Shown here: positions 1 to 19,052 of the stretch, piece after piece
Layout: each line of letters starts with the position of its first letter
Position numbering within the stretch: the first letter of the stretch is position 1
Assembly (NCBI GenBank): GCA_025642075.2
Contig: JAODUO010001323.1
Coordinates: 1-64,000 of the forward strand
From: Ridgeia piscesae
Lineage: Eukaryota; Annelida; Polychaeta; Sabellida; Siboglinidae
Reading direction: 5' to 3'
DNA: 64,000 nucleotides
Made by a program: the position numbers and the translations under genes
Notes under the pieces: model-generated
The model's input: the letters and a program-made list of their open reading frames with translations, nothing else
Told to the model about the DNA's origin: nothing
Database searches by the model: none

Positions 1-1254
1 AATACGGTCTGTAATGGGTCACGATACATGGCGAGACTCCGCGCGACTGGAGCTGGTTGTGGACTGGACACAAGAATAATATTCTAACGATGGATGACAG
101 GTGTAGCTTCCGACTGATGAATATTAGGAAAATCAGGTCATAAATATGTTGTGTTATACCTTTCTTATCTTAAATGTCCGATTTAATATTGAGTTTACCA
201 CACTATCATAGACATATAGCGATTTACGTAGTGCAGATAATAGAACGATTTTAGGCCGTATGTGTCTTATACGGGGTTTGCATTTTACATTGCTGTACGT
301 TGTGGTTCGATAAGCACTTATATCTGGAGTCAGACCACATTTGCATTTTCCATAGGCGACCATTATAACGTTCCCTTAATTTCCTACTAATCTTGGGGAG
401 CTCTGTTATTGACAATTTCACAGCATATTTACCCTCCATAGGCAGAAGTTCTGTGAAAAATTCGTGAACTACTCATACTTCAGGCTCCCACAAACCTTTT
501 TCAAACCTTTACCCCCTCCATTTCTGCTTGACCACCCAGGATTGCCCCTGATTAATCACCAAGAAAAATGACAACTGTATTAATACGCAGAAATGCCCGA
601 CTGACAGCTGTCATAATTTGACAGCTCTGATGCCACGCTGCACAAAAACATATTTCACTCACTCCACATACATATGTGCTCACAGAAATTCAGACAACCT
701 GCATAATGCTGATTTTATATGGTACTCTTTGGAATGGCGGATGAGCACATTATTGTGGTCTTACATCATCTGACAAGTTGTCTAAATGCACATAATCATA
801 ACACATGTAAATGTTTGCCCCAAACAGGTTGTACTGCGCGAAAAATGACACTCTTCATTATTAGCCAAGACCGCCAAACACAAGTACTTGCCGCTAATGC
901 CATGGCAATCACCATAATAATCGATTAAAATTCATGATTTCCGTCATCATTGTCCCCGGGGAAGGTTCCGTTGCTTCTGCTTGTAAAAATCCTTCGGACA
1001 ATATAACTGAAATGCTATTTGGGAACAGTTCGATTATTACAACCAAAAATAACAGTCATTTTTCAATTGTGCGCATGCGCGATGCGCTGTATGGGTCATG
1101 TGCAAATTACCCGGCAAAGTTAGCCGAAATATTCGGTCGGCGAATTAACCTCGGTTACCCAGGCTCCGTCAGGTGGCAGCACTTAAGCCCCTCCACTCTG
1201 CCTGGGGAAAGAAAGGCTCTGCATTTGTTAGGCCTTGCCCGAGATTAGGGTAGA

Positions 1255-1605
1255 GACGCTGAATTAAAATAACGATATACTTTTACAAGATAATGATATC
1301 CTATGAAAAGTATTCAACATTGAACTTATATTAACAAAACAATAAGTAAAAAAATTAATTTACAGTTGTTTATAAAATAAGAATTATGGCAGGATTAACC
1401 AGTATCCTTGAGGCGGCAGCATTGTTTAGTCCCACACGAATAACATACAAATTAACTAAGGATACCTTTTTATCAAATAATGCTCTATTATAAAAACTAT
1501 TCAAAATTAAACTTATATTAACACAAAATAAATATAAATACACATTTGCAGTTGTTTATAAAAAATAGAATTTACGGCAGGATTAACCATGTCCAAGAGG
1601 TGGCA
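1255..1605 (+). repeat. Two tandem AT-rich units of about 175-180 bp (arm 1)
   Basis: Two diverged head-to-tail units share an AT-rich stretch ending in an ACAGTTGTTTATAAA-like block and a GGCAGGATTAACCA block followed by a GGCGGCAGC/GGTGGCAGC motif. The mirror copy lies at about 11750-12110. No coding potential is seen. Confidence 0.6.
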
Positions 1606-1640
1606 GCTTGGATAGATCACGCGGATACACAAACAAACCG

Positions 1641-1990
<350 letters not shown>

Positions 1991-3084
1991 GAATGGCAGA
2001 TAGATGGACGTAGAGTCAAGTACGCAAGGTGCATATTGTGCTTTATTCACAAACACAAAGCTCCATTTTATTTATGCAGAAATAAGTTATACACTATACA
2101 TTTCTCTGTAGTTTCCAGCGTCGGAATTCAAAGTTTTATGGAGGAAGCAAATTTATCAAAGGACCGCGTTTTATCGGCATGGAGAGGAAGTCAGTTTTCC
2201 CGCGATGACTATGTAAAATTAAACACGTCACCTCGAGCGTATACGTAATCAAACGCGTACGCGTTCTGACTTTCGCGGGACAGTCCATTGATAATGACGG
2301 GGTAGTTGATAAGTTAAAAAAAACTCATGTTTCATAAAATCAAATACCAGTTCAAAAACTTACAAACTCTAAGCTAGCCCTATTTCAAGAAATGCAAAAT
2401 TGCGTAGAAACGACCGGTTTCGTCTTCAAAAACATCGCTTTGTTTGTGTCATATCCAAAAATCCAACCCTGGAAAAGCCGTTTAGGCTACGTCAACCGTT
2501 TTTGAAACGAGTGTTCTCGTTGGTCTATTGGACAGTCTTTCCTTCTAGAACATTCTGCCGGATGTTCGAAATAATTCATTCTGATTGGCTAGTTAAACAG
2601 GGGTTCCATATTAGCCAATCAAAACCTTCGACTGAGTAACGTTATACGTGGATTTGATCGTTAAGGAAATTAGTTGAGCGCAACTCCTCGAGCTAGCAAG
2701 ACTTTCAGAAGGTCGAACAGTGAAGCCAAAAAGGACTTCCGATGTATCGTTTGTCGAGCCTGAACATTTGCGCTACAACAAAGCGGTCGAACGTTAGCGG
2801 CAACGCGTGCAAGTCTGAAGACACAATGCTCAGTGCGATTGAACACCATTTCATCGCCGTCTTCCCTGCATCAAGTTGTCGCTGCCAACGAACGTTGCCG
2901 CCATGCCATGGTTACCACCGCTCTCGGGTAAAAAGGTAGGCATTTTTATATAAAACAGTCCGAATTCAAATCTAAGTTATGCTGCTTGCGAAATTTATAT
3001 AATGCGTTTGCTTTAACATTATGGTTACTCAGATGTGGTTATTGCGTTTTCAGATGTGCGCAGTCGTGAATCGAGTTACTGTTC

Positions 3085-3415
3085 CCCACCTTTGCCTTCG
3101 CCACCACCACGGGAAATCCAGAATGCCGCGTGTCGTCACGATCACAGACGGAGCAAAATCTGTCGGCGACATCACGCATCAATTCACGCATCCGCTGGCC
3201 CCATCACGATCGCCGTTCAATTCGCATCGAAACGCGACATCGCCAAAACCCGTTGCTGTTCTCCACCTTCGGCTTCGCTACCGCAAATCCGGAATGCCGC
3301 GTGACGTCACAATCACAGACGAGCCAAATCTTTCGGCGGCAACTTCACGCATTCACACATCCGCCGGCGCCGCCACGACCGCCGTTCAACTCGCATCGAA
3401 GCGCGACATCGCCAA
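3085..3415 (+). repeat. GC-rich ~170-bp tandem duplication (arm 1)
   Basis: Two diverged copies begin in CACCTTYGSCTTCGC-like sequence and end in CGCGACATCGCCAAA. The interval is GC-rich against AT-rich flanks and open in several frames, but the frames give no recognisable domain. The mirror copy is at about 9945-10275. It could be a decayed low-complexity ORF of a mobile element. Confidence 0.6.
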
Positions 3416-4342
3416 AGCGCTACAAGGGCAACCGGGCGAATTCGGCGCAACGAGAGTGCTTCTTTCAAATACGCGAGCATCCGATGTTACCGCAGCAACA
3501 GCCGGTATCAGTAACTCCGCATCGTATGTCCTGTCCGTGTCTTGTCTCTTTCTCTGTGGGCCACTACGACGTATTAGTGTCAACGCCCGATTCTATGTTC
3601 AGTGTTGTTTAGTTTTGTGACGAGGGGGTTGTTACGGGGACCGTTGCAATTCCCGGATGAGATCCAGGGCCAATCGAACTGAAAAAGTTCGCACTGCTGA
3701 TTGGATTCCCCTGTTGTGTATCCAGACCTGGTGCTAGTGGCGGTTTGTGGACGAGACCAATGTTGCTTGTCTGTTCGATTTACATTGTCTGTTATGTGTA
3801 TGTACTGTGTTATGTTCGAATTGCGGAGAAAATCACCGAAGTCACCAAAACGTCCAAAACGACGAGGTTCAAGTGTCACTTCACAAAAGAACACTTGACA
3901 TGGTTATGGAAGATAATCTGGAACGTTAAACTGCATTAAAAAACGAACATTATCATTAGTCATTATGCCTATTATTAGAATTTGTAGGCTTACGCTTCAT
4001 TCCATTCAATAAAACGGTGACAAATTATTATTAACGCCTATATTGTATTTATAGTTAAGTTTGCCTCGGTGAACTCGTAATCGTGAGTTCCCCACCAATG
4101 CCAACTTGTCCGAAAAACTATCGACAATAGTTTATATAGGCCTATGACAATTAACAATGTCTATCCACATAACGCTGAACCTTGCCGCAGTGTCTTTAAC
4201 CGTGCCCCGACGAGTTTAAAGTTCAAACGAATGACGTCATCGTGATTGTTGACGAAACCACGTGTCTAGTAGACGTAAACGAATGACGTACGTCAAACGC
4301 CACGAATTCCGAAACCACAAACGAATCGTTTGTCAGTCATTC

Positions 4343-4346
<4 letters not shown>

Positions 4347-4420
<74 letters not shown>
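4347..4420. repeat. (AT)n microsatellite (arm 1)
   Basis: About 36 AT dinucleotides. The mirror tract at 8940-9010 is shorter and interrupted by one TT step. Confidence 0.9.
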
Positions 4421-4424
<4 letters not shown>

Positions 4425-4542
4425 AACGTATCCGTAGTTATTAAGTTTATATTTCCACCGATGTGAATTAAATTGTTGATCTTAGTACACACTGTGAAGA
4501 CATTTCTTTTAGCGCATGCAAACTATTTCACTTATAAAATGA

Positions 4543-4605
4543 TCATGAAACCTCGGGCTTTTAGCGTTTCCTACTAGAAAATGCTAAAAGCCCGAGTTTT
4601 CGTGA
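4543..4605 (+). other. Near-perfect 63-nt hairpin
   Basis: A 31-bp stem with few mismatches, some of them G-U wobbles. Its core CTCGGGCTTTTAGC pairs with GCTAAAAGCCCGAG around a loop near CTACTAG. The size and wobble pairing resemble a pre-miRNA or a miniature palindromic element. The mirror copy is at about 8754-8816. Confidence 0.75.
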
Positions 4606-5754
4606 CCAGTGACACAGGGAAATGGCCGAACAGTACAATAGGACCACTATGTATATCGTGTATAATGCAGAAGTCTTTACTTTTTCTTGATTACTTCAAT
4701 ATAAGCTTGTGACATACACACATTCTTTAATGACATGTTCACTTGGGAACTATATCCCACTGTGGGGCTACACAGCGCAATGTGAGTGCTAAATATAGCA
4801 TGACGCATTACACTTGTTTGCGGTTGGCGTCATGTTCTCGAAAACTCGGGCTTCCTAGGAATGTAAAATTCGAACTCTCCTCTCGATAAAGGTAGAAACA
4901 CCGCTCAAAAATCCGCCAATTTCTCCCACCGCACGGCGCCACTTTTATGCACCCAAACTCGAGCACCGGTAGGTGCGCCATTATTTTACTCAGTTTCACT
5001 TCTCATTGTACGCTCCAATTTCGACGTTTTTACGCAAATGCCTCACGGCACGCTTCTTCCTCACTGCTCATCGCGTGTAGTCGTCGAAGAGTGCGTCCAA
5101 ACATTCCGTCGCAAACTACTTTTATTCGCGTCGCGAAATTCGAAGTGGACGGCGTGTTTTTTCGCTTGTTTCGACCGCCTAGTTTTACACATTTCCATCC
5201 ATCTAAGGCACCGTACGCCTTCCCTTCTATAAAAACACCTTGCGCATGCAACTATCAAAGTATTTTATCGAATGTTTTCAGCCAACTTTGCCTTAGTGAG
5301 TGTTTTCCGAGCATTTTCAACCATCCATGTACCGATGTAACGGCTTTGAATGTATGTCGCCTACATATTTCGCTCGTTTTCTATCCGTCAAATAAAACGG
5401 CGAAACATACCTCGATTTACACGTCGATTTAATATATTTATCCACCTTTAACAATACGGAAACAACGTTTGTTTCTCACCTGAGTGTATGCTTCGTCTTT
5501 ACGGCACAAGCCGACAACGGATCCGCGGTTGGACGGCACGATTGAGACCGTCGAAATATCACCCCAAGCATCATCAACCTAGACCTAGTGTCACGACCCA
5601 TTCGACAGTGTGTTGTGTGTGTTTTTGTTCTACATTATGCATGCTAATGATAAGATGTTGTTTGTCTGATGACAGTTTGATTCTGTGTTGATTATTTTCA
5701 CTGATTACTTGCCTGTATTGGATATGACATCATGTATGTATAACTCGAGAGCTT

Positions 5755-6340
5755 GCATCTATGGCACACTTTGACGGCTAGCAATGTGTTCTATTTTCAT
5801 TAGCACATAACTTTCTGTTTGTTACCACTACAAACCTGGCATACGTGTACTTTACCATGTCACTTGCATTACGTGTAATTCAGTTAATTGATGCACTTTG
5901 CCTTGTGAGTTGCATTACGTTTAACTTGACGGCGTGACAGCTTGTATGTATAGCACACTTTGACAGCCAGCTAGCATTACTCTGTGCCTTCAGTAGCAAA
6001 TTACTTTCAGTTGCCTGCCACTACAATTTCAGCTTCAGCCTCCTATGCATTCTTTGCCATGTTACTTGCAGTAGTCTTTTACGTGTAATTCAGTCTGTAG
6101 AAGCACGTACTTCTCCTTGTGAGTTGCCTTAAGTTTAACTTGATGGCTTCACATCTTGCATCTGTAGCACAGTTTGACAGCTAGCATTAACTTGTGCTTT
6201 CATTAGCATATATCTTTCAGTTGTCACTACAGTTTCGGCATATGTGTACTTTGCCATGTTACTTGCGTTACATATAATTTGGTGCATATAGATGCACTTG
6301 TCATTGTCAGCAAGTTTAACTTAAGAATGTGAACATGTCG
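5755..6340 (+). repeat. About three tandem ~190-220-bp units at the inner edge of arm 1
   Basis: Each unit carries a GCACACTTTGACAGC-like block, a CTAGCATTA block, a CATTAGCA...CTTTC block, a TTTGCCATGTTACTTGC block, then ACGTGTAATTCAGT and AAGTTTAACTTGA blocks. Units start near 5760, 5948 and 6166. The mirror arm holds about 2.3 units (7110-7600), so the palindrome's inner edge falls inside this array. Confidence 0.7.
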
Positions 6341-7108
6341 CTTATGTATGTTTACATTGTTATTCTGTCAGTTTACACATTGGTCACTTTTTAATTACTT
6401 GTACTTTCAGCAGTGTATAACTCTCTGTTGCCTCGACAATTCTGGAAATGACAACTTTACTTACCACCCTTGAATTACAGTAAGTAAACATTACATGACA
6501 TTAACATATATGTCTTCCTTTTAACTGCAGTGCAGTTAGTGCACTTGTCTACACTGCAATTAATGCATTCTTCCTTTTTATGCATAATGAATGAATTTCT
6601 TTTCATCGCAACTACCAGGTAATTAATTTGTCTTCACTACAAGTAATGCTTTTGTTTCTAATCATCTGTGATGTTGCCATGTGGTAGTTTAGTTTAGTTA
6701 AATGCTTGCTTTGCCTGTATAAAAAAATACAAAAATTGTCTTGTACGAGGGTTCGACTCCCTCCCGAGGTAAACGATAGATGGCCGGTGCAAAGTGGGCA
6801 AATCACCTCGTGGCCCCACAAGACAATGAGTTGATTTTAATCAATCTATATATCTTTCAATCGAATCAATCAATTCAGTACACACTACACGTTGATTGCA
6901 TACTTTCTTCTGAAAATACAATTGGCTCTTCCATATTTCGCGCTGGTTACGGTTTCGGCACAATGATCGAAACAAACAATTATGGCTATAACAAAACAAC
7001 ATCTGTAATACTAACAAATTAAAAAAAATCAGGAAAAATTTGCCTTTTTAAAGCACTTCTCAATGATGACGCGCTGCAAATAATCCCCGGACAAGCTACC
7101 GAAAACTG
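6251..7108. other. Unique spacer of palindrome 1
   Basis: About 860 bp that is not mirrored. It holds the tail of the ~200-bp unit, AT-rich sequence and a tRNA-like B-box fragment near 6748. No convincing protein is seen. Confidence 0.7.
6735..6767 (+). other. tRNA-like B-box fragment, possible SINE relic
   Basis: GGGTTCGACTCCC sits in a T-arm-like stem (GAGGG/CCCTC) followed by CCGAGGT. No matching 5' acceptor strand is found about 70 nt upstream, so this is not a functional tRNA gene. Confidence 0.3.
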
Positions 7109-13376
<6,268 letters not shown>

Positions 13377-13514
13377 TTTCAAGACCAGATTTATCAGTAC
13401 AGCGCGCAAAAGCACGTACGATTTGTTATAGGGCGTGCAAGTCTCCCGCGCGAAAACGAGGCTGGGGCAGGAGGTCCATGTACTCCATGTTAACATATAG
13501 GACTTTGTTTTGTT

Positions 13515-14140
13515 TTTGGTCGTAATAAACTAACGGTTCCGAAATAGCGTATTTCAGTTATATTGTCCGAAGGATTATTACAAGCAGATGCAGTGGAACA
13601 CTTTGCCGGTGACAATGATTACGGAAATCATGAATTTCAATCGATTATTATGGTGGTTGCCATGGCAAGTACTTGTTTTTGGCGATCTTGACTAATAATG
13701 AAGAGTGCCAGTTTTCGCGCAGTACAACCTGTTTTGGCCAAACGTATACATGTGTTATGATTATGTGCATTTAGACAACTTGTCAGATATAAGTGCTTAT
13801 CGAAACCACAACGTACAGCAATGTAAAACGTAAATCCCGTAAAAGACACATACGGCCTAACATCGTGTCTATTATCTGCACTACGTAAATCGCTATGTGT
13901 CCATGATAGTGTATTAAACTCAATATTAAATCGGACATTTAAGATAAGAAACGTATAAAACAAGATATTTATTAACTGATTTTCCTAGTATGATAGTAAC
14001 CTAGTACAATACTACAACTGTCATCCATCGTTAGAATGTTATTCTTGTGTCCAGTCCCCTATTAATCTCGCTTAGTCCCCAATAAGTTCCAGTCGCGCGG
14101 AGTCACGCCATGTGTCGTGACCCACTTACAGGCCCTATTG
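13515..14140 (+). repeat. Direct, internally deleted copy of the outer end of palindrome 1
   Basis: 13515-13790 matches 12317-12602, and 13790-14140 resumes at 13049-13372 in the same orientation. About 447 bp are missing between. Both parental breakpoints carry CAGAT and the copy keeps one, which fits a microhomology-mediated deletion. The copy is more diverged than the palindrome arms are from each other. Confidence 0.85.
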
Positions 14141-14652
14141 TGCCGTGGTAGGTCGATCTCGCATAAAACACGAGACCCAAAAAGCACAGGACGTCGGCAG
14201 CTGCTGTTGTTTCGCCAGTTATACCCGGTGTAACGGCGTTTCTTTTTTGACGATTAAAAATGACAAATACGCATTTAAAAAATTAACTGACTGTACATAC
14301 TAGTTAAACTATTAACGCATTACACATCTGGTCATAAAAGAACCGGTTTGGCGATTAGCAAACGATTGGAGGTAGCAGCTTTATCATCCATTGCACAAAC
14401 TCTGCCTGATCTGAGACGTTGGCCAGACACTCAAAGAACCACACTCAGAGTGGCCATCTCGTCTTCTGTGTCATGTTATTTGGTAATGCTAACTTTGGAG
14501 CTCCGTGTAACAGTATCTCCTCCCAGGGACTGACCAGTATTTCCCTCTTCCTCCCTTCATTCGCAGCCTTCAACCATAGGTCACTGACTTAAGCCACCAG
14601 TTGTAACTGCATTTCAGAAACACATCGATAGTTATTTAATTATGCGTTTCTC

Positions 14653-14655
<3 letters not shown>
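14141..14655. other. Intergenic, no feature recognised
   Basis: Moderately AT-rich sequence. A 61-codon frame at 14348-14533 has no recognisable motif and no splice support. Confidence 0.5.
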
Positions 14656-15014
<359 letters not shown>

Positions 15015-15149
15015 TACAAATTATATATATATATACCATTACGTAATGTAAGTAGATGTAAGCACCGTATCTCCTCTCTATTCTTTGTTCCCTTTGTTCC
15101 CTGTAATTATTGCCTCATGCTTGATATGTATGTTTGGGTGAAAAAACCA

Positions 15150-15830
15150 ATAATTTGGCCAACACTGCCCCGACGTTGGCCCAACATTGGCGCTACGTTG
15201 ATTTAGGATGGTTGGCCCAACATTGGCGCTACGTTGATTTAGGATGGTTGGCCCATCATTGAGTGATATTTGTATAAACGAAAATATAATTGCATAATTA
15301 TGCATGTCAGATAAGTAACTTAACGATCACTGTACCGTCGTTAAAATATTAAAATGAGTTAATTTACTTGAAATTTATATTGATTACACAACGTTGGCCC
15401 AACGTTAGCCGAACGTATCCAAGGGGCGATTGAACCAATTTGGCCCAACGTTGGCTCATATTTGTATAACTGATATTGAAAATGTAACTTATAATGTGTA
15501 TTGAGTAATTAACTGAACCGTTGCTTTATCAACATTAGTATAGTGTGTACATTAAACTAAATTTATTGGAATGTTTTGTTGATTGTGCAACGTTGGCCTA
15601 AATTTGGCCCAACATTGGCACATATTTGTATAACTGAAAATTTAACTGTATAATTTTGTAGATTTGGTCATTAACTGAACCATCGCTGTAACAACATTAA
15701 TAATATTCAACTCAGTTTACTTAAGATTTAAGTTGGCTGTGCATCGTTGGCCCAACGTTGTTCACCGAACGCCAACGTTATGCCAACGGTACCATAGTAG
15801 GGCTAACGATGGGCCAACGTAGACATGCTG
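15150..15830 (+). repeat. GTTGGCCCAACGTTGG repeat block
   Basis: Repeated GTTGGCCCAACGTTGGC-type motifs, themselves near-palindromic, are interspersed at ~170-190-bp intervals with CATATTTGTATAACTGAAAA and ATTAACTGAACC blocks. The inverted counterpart is at about 51140-51490. It may be a MITE cluster or the end of a DNA transposon. Confidence 0.75.
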
Positions 15831-16162
15831 TCTGGGTATATGATCACACGCGACATGTGCAATATCATCACCCGTGTTTCGAGCCTCGTCTCTCTCGACA
15901 GAGAGACCGATGTTCCGGATAATACACCACCACGCCCAAAATTCATAATAAATGACACGCGGCTTGCAACTACGTTGCAAACTAACAGCGTATTGTCGCG
16001 TCTGCAGACGATTTCTTACGGCGCAGATTTTCTCAGTGGATCAGTGATGTGCAAATTATTAGAAAGACTGATAATAATTAAAGATCACATTGCCAGTTTA
16101 ATATGCGATGATAAAGATTTTATTAATTAACTATCCGTCATTCGAACCACTTCTTGTTACAG

Positions 16163-17219
16163 ATTCGTGCAACAGAGCCATTGACCTCGTATTCGTCATA
16201 GACAGTTCGGAAAGCATAAACAATGCCAACCCCCTTAACTGGCAGCAGCTGTTGGAATTCGTCAACAAGATCGTGTCAATGCGTACGATTGGGTCGAACG
16301 ATACTCGGGTGGGCGTCGTGCGATATTCCACCGACGTCGTTAGCTGGATCTACCTGAATTCGTACGACAACAAAGACGACCTGATGAAGGCCATCGCGAG
16401 AATCCCGTACGACGGCAAGAGCACGAACATCGCCGGCGGTATCCTTCAGATGCGCTCGGTGCAGTTCACGGCCGCGCACGGAGACCGGCCCGGGGTACCC
16501 AATGTCGCCATCGTCGTCACCGACGGAGTGTCGATAATCAGGCCCGAGTGCACCATACCGGAAGCGGAGCAGGCGCATAAGCAGGGAATCGCAATGTTCT
16601 CGATTGGAGTGACGAGCAAGGTGAACTCGGCGGAGGTTATCGGAATATCCTCACCTCCCCATACACCCAATACGTATGTCTTCTTCGCACAAGACTTCAG
16701 CAACGTCGACAATATCGCGACGAAGATATTTAACGCCACGTGCAACGCTCGACCGCCGCCAGGCTCTGCTGTCTCACCGACACCAGCAACTCCATGTGAG
16801 TATGTAAATATTCATTATTTTCTAGCGCCACAACAGAAGGTAAGTTCTCATGCGGCGCAATATCCAGACTGCTTAAACAAACATGTTTGCACCCCCTCAA
16901 ACAGGATGGCATAGGCAACTGTTTTCGCGGCGCTCATTGGACGCTGGATTGACCCCTACAGCGGTCCACGTGATTAGATGTGTATGTAAACAGCGACGCT
17001 TCAGCGGAGTAGGTGTGTGTATTTCATCGAAAGGGATAATTCTCCAGTTTGAGAAATAACCTGGCAAATTACTATCACTATATTTAAAGTAATATGTAAG
17101 TCCTTGTAACTTTAGCTGCTCTTCTATGTTAAGTATCTGAAGTTATTTTAAAGTGTTCGTGTGTGTTACTTACCTGTTCGGTTATGTATTCGTACTCCCT
17201 GTCAACAGGTTCGACCGGA
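16163..17219 (+). pseudogene. Partial VWA-collagen gene copy: intact VWA exon plus truncated collagen exon
   Basis: A 633-bp phase-1 exon (16163-16795) lies between a TTACAG acceptor and a GTGAGTATG donor. It is open throughout and encodes a full VWA domain about 96% identical at protein level to the exon at 50191-50823. The MIDAS set is kept: DSSES (DxSxS), the Thr of GKSTN and the Asp of VVTDG. Gly to Glu within DxSxS is the notable change; others include L to I, R to L and N to D/K. The following intron is retained, but the next exon (17209-17219, after CAACAG) is cut after 11 nt by LINE sequence. No signal-peptide exon lies correctly upstream on this strand. I infer a non-functional fragment, though the open frame suggests recent origin or conversion. 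Confidence 0.8.
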
Positions 17220-17221
17220 TT

Positions 17222-17840
17222 AATTCTTGGATTAATTAGGCGAAATATAGTGTACAAAGAAAAAGAACTAATAATACTGCTGTATAAAACAATAGTTAGG
17301 CCTCACCTAGAATATTGTATACAAGCAGGGAGGCCATATCGCAAGAAGGATATTGATATGCTAGAAAGAGTACAAAGGAGAGCAACCAAAATGATACAAA
17401 AACTCAGGAATATTAGTTATGAAATGCGTCTAAAAGAATGTGGTTTAACAACACTAAAAAACCAGAAGATTGGGGGAGATCAGATTGAGGTGTTTAAAAT
17501 ATTGAAGGGGTATGAAAATATTGACAGAATTTTTTTTTCACAGTCCAGGAAGAGAGAAGGACTAGGGGACATGGAGTTACATTAGCAAAGAAGCAGTGTA
17601 GACTGGATATTAGAAAATTTTCATTTTCACAAAGAACAGAAAAACGAATGGAACAATTATCACCCGATTGTGTAGGTGCTATAGTGTTAATATATTTAAA
17701 AAAAAAATTTTAATAACCTAAAAACCGGGGTATACTTAGATAGATAGGTTTGACTCTGATAAGCCAAATGGCTTCCTAGTCCACCTGCCATCTAGAGTTG
17801 AATCTCTGGGGTGGAATCTTGTTAAATCTTGTTAAATCTA
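17222..17840 (+). pseudogene. Non-LTR retrotransposon fragment, C-terminal RT region and 3' end
   Basis: Frames with frameshifts encode the C-terminal part of a LINE polyprotein (GLIRRNIVYKEKELI, RPHLEYCIQA, LERVQRRATKMI), then a 3' UTR with the hairpin-like AAGCCAAATGGCTT and a tail of TTGTTAAATC repeats near 17815-17838. It is severely 5'-truncated: its first base follows the broken collagen exon. The mirror copy at 33113-33917 extends about 190 bp further upstream. The clade is probably CR1/Jockey-like; this is inferred from the C-terminal motifs only. Confidence 0.85.
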
Positions 17841-17867
17841 GATGCTGAACCATTTGTTGGTAACAGC

Positions 17868-19052
17868 TGTGGCGGTCCAGAACGTCGAGCGGTCCAGAAC
17901 GTCGAAGGTTACCGGTTCATGTCAAAAGGTTAGCGGTTCATGGCAAAGGTTAGCGCGACGTTACGGCCGGCATCTAGTCACTCTGGAATGTATATCCGGT
18001 TCAAGATGTCGTTCCACCTTGTTTTGAGTGTCGTTTGTGGACTTCTTACATGCGTGACAATATATACAGTTTAACATCTATTAGCTGTGACCAGCGTAAA
18101 CATGGTGACTGCCGAATTAACATAAGAGTGAACCATGCATATTACAGTTTATGTTAATCATTTATTGATGCGCTTCCTTTCTTGCAATTATTATTAATGA
18201 ACGAACAAAACCGCACAATCATCGTGACCTGTAATTATTTATAAAACAGTGTTTTCTTAATGTGAATGTCCTTGTCTCAGAGCGTTGTGCTTCGTTACAG
18301 CCATGATTTTCAATTCGTTGTGCAGATAAATGGCAAGAACACGTGCGCGCTGGAAACTGTAGTGTGCAACATAGGGGGTCGAAAAGTAGGTCGTCGCTAC
18401 AGTGCGCAGAAATGATTTACGTAACACAGTCGCCGCGGGGGTCATGAACGCATGTGTATACGTGGAACGACGTTCTGGACTGCTCGAAGTTGCAGACCGA
18501 CGGGCCGACCTTTGCCATGAACCGCTAACCTTCGACGTTCTGGACCGCCACAGCGGTCCAAAACGTCGAGCGGTCCAGAACGTCGAAGGTTAACGGTTCA
18601 TGTCAAAGGTTAGCGATTCATGTCAAATGTTAGCGGTTCACGGCAAAGGTTAGCGCGACGGCCTGCAACGTCGAGCAGTCCATAACGTCGTCCCACGTAT
18701 GCACATGCGTGCTGAACTGGCGTAACCTCAGGTGGCCGATCAACTTTGACCCTCCATGCTAGAATGTCGAGAAAGTACATGACCCCCGCGGCGACTGTGT
18801 TACATAATAAATCATTTCTGCGCGCTGTAGCGACGACCTACTTTTCGACCTCCACCGTTGCACACTACAGCTTCCAGCGCACACGTGTTCTTGCCATTTA
18901 TCTGCACAACGACCACGATGACGAGATATACATTCCAGACTGGCTAGCTGCGGGCCGTAACGTCGCGCTAACCTTTGCCTTGAACCGCTAACCTTTGACA
19001 TGAACCGCTAACCTTCGACTTTCTGGACCGCTCGACGTTCTGGACCGCCACA
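17868..19052. mobile_element. Foldback element C, left-arm copy
   Basis: A ~1.19 kb inverted-repeat element whose ends read TGTGGCGGTCCAGAACGTCG and the complement. Inside, AGGTTAGCGGTTCATG-type motifs recur, and 18320-18500 is inverted relative to 18720-18920, so most of the element folds on itself around about 18610. No transposase frame is visible. It is absent from the paralogous site at about 56666-56695. Confidence 0.8.

Larger units (their letters stand above)
15150..17219 (+). repeat. Inverted segmental copy of 49750-51490
   Basis: This interval matches the reverse complement of 49750-51490: repeat block, intron sequence, the whole VWA exon, the next intron and the first 11 nt of a collagen exon. 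Homology stops at about 17219-17221, where LINE sequence (AATTCTTGGATTAATTAGG) begins. VWA exon length is conserved at 633 bp. Confidence 0.9.

Noticed and set aside
4947..5432. 161-codon frame identical in both arms of palindrome 1 as a gene
   Set aside because: Identity follows from the palindrome; no recognisable domain, and an AATAAA lies inside the end of the frame.
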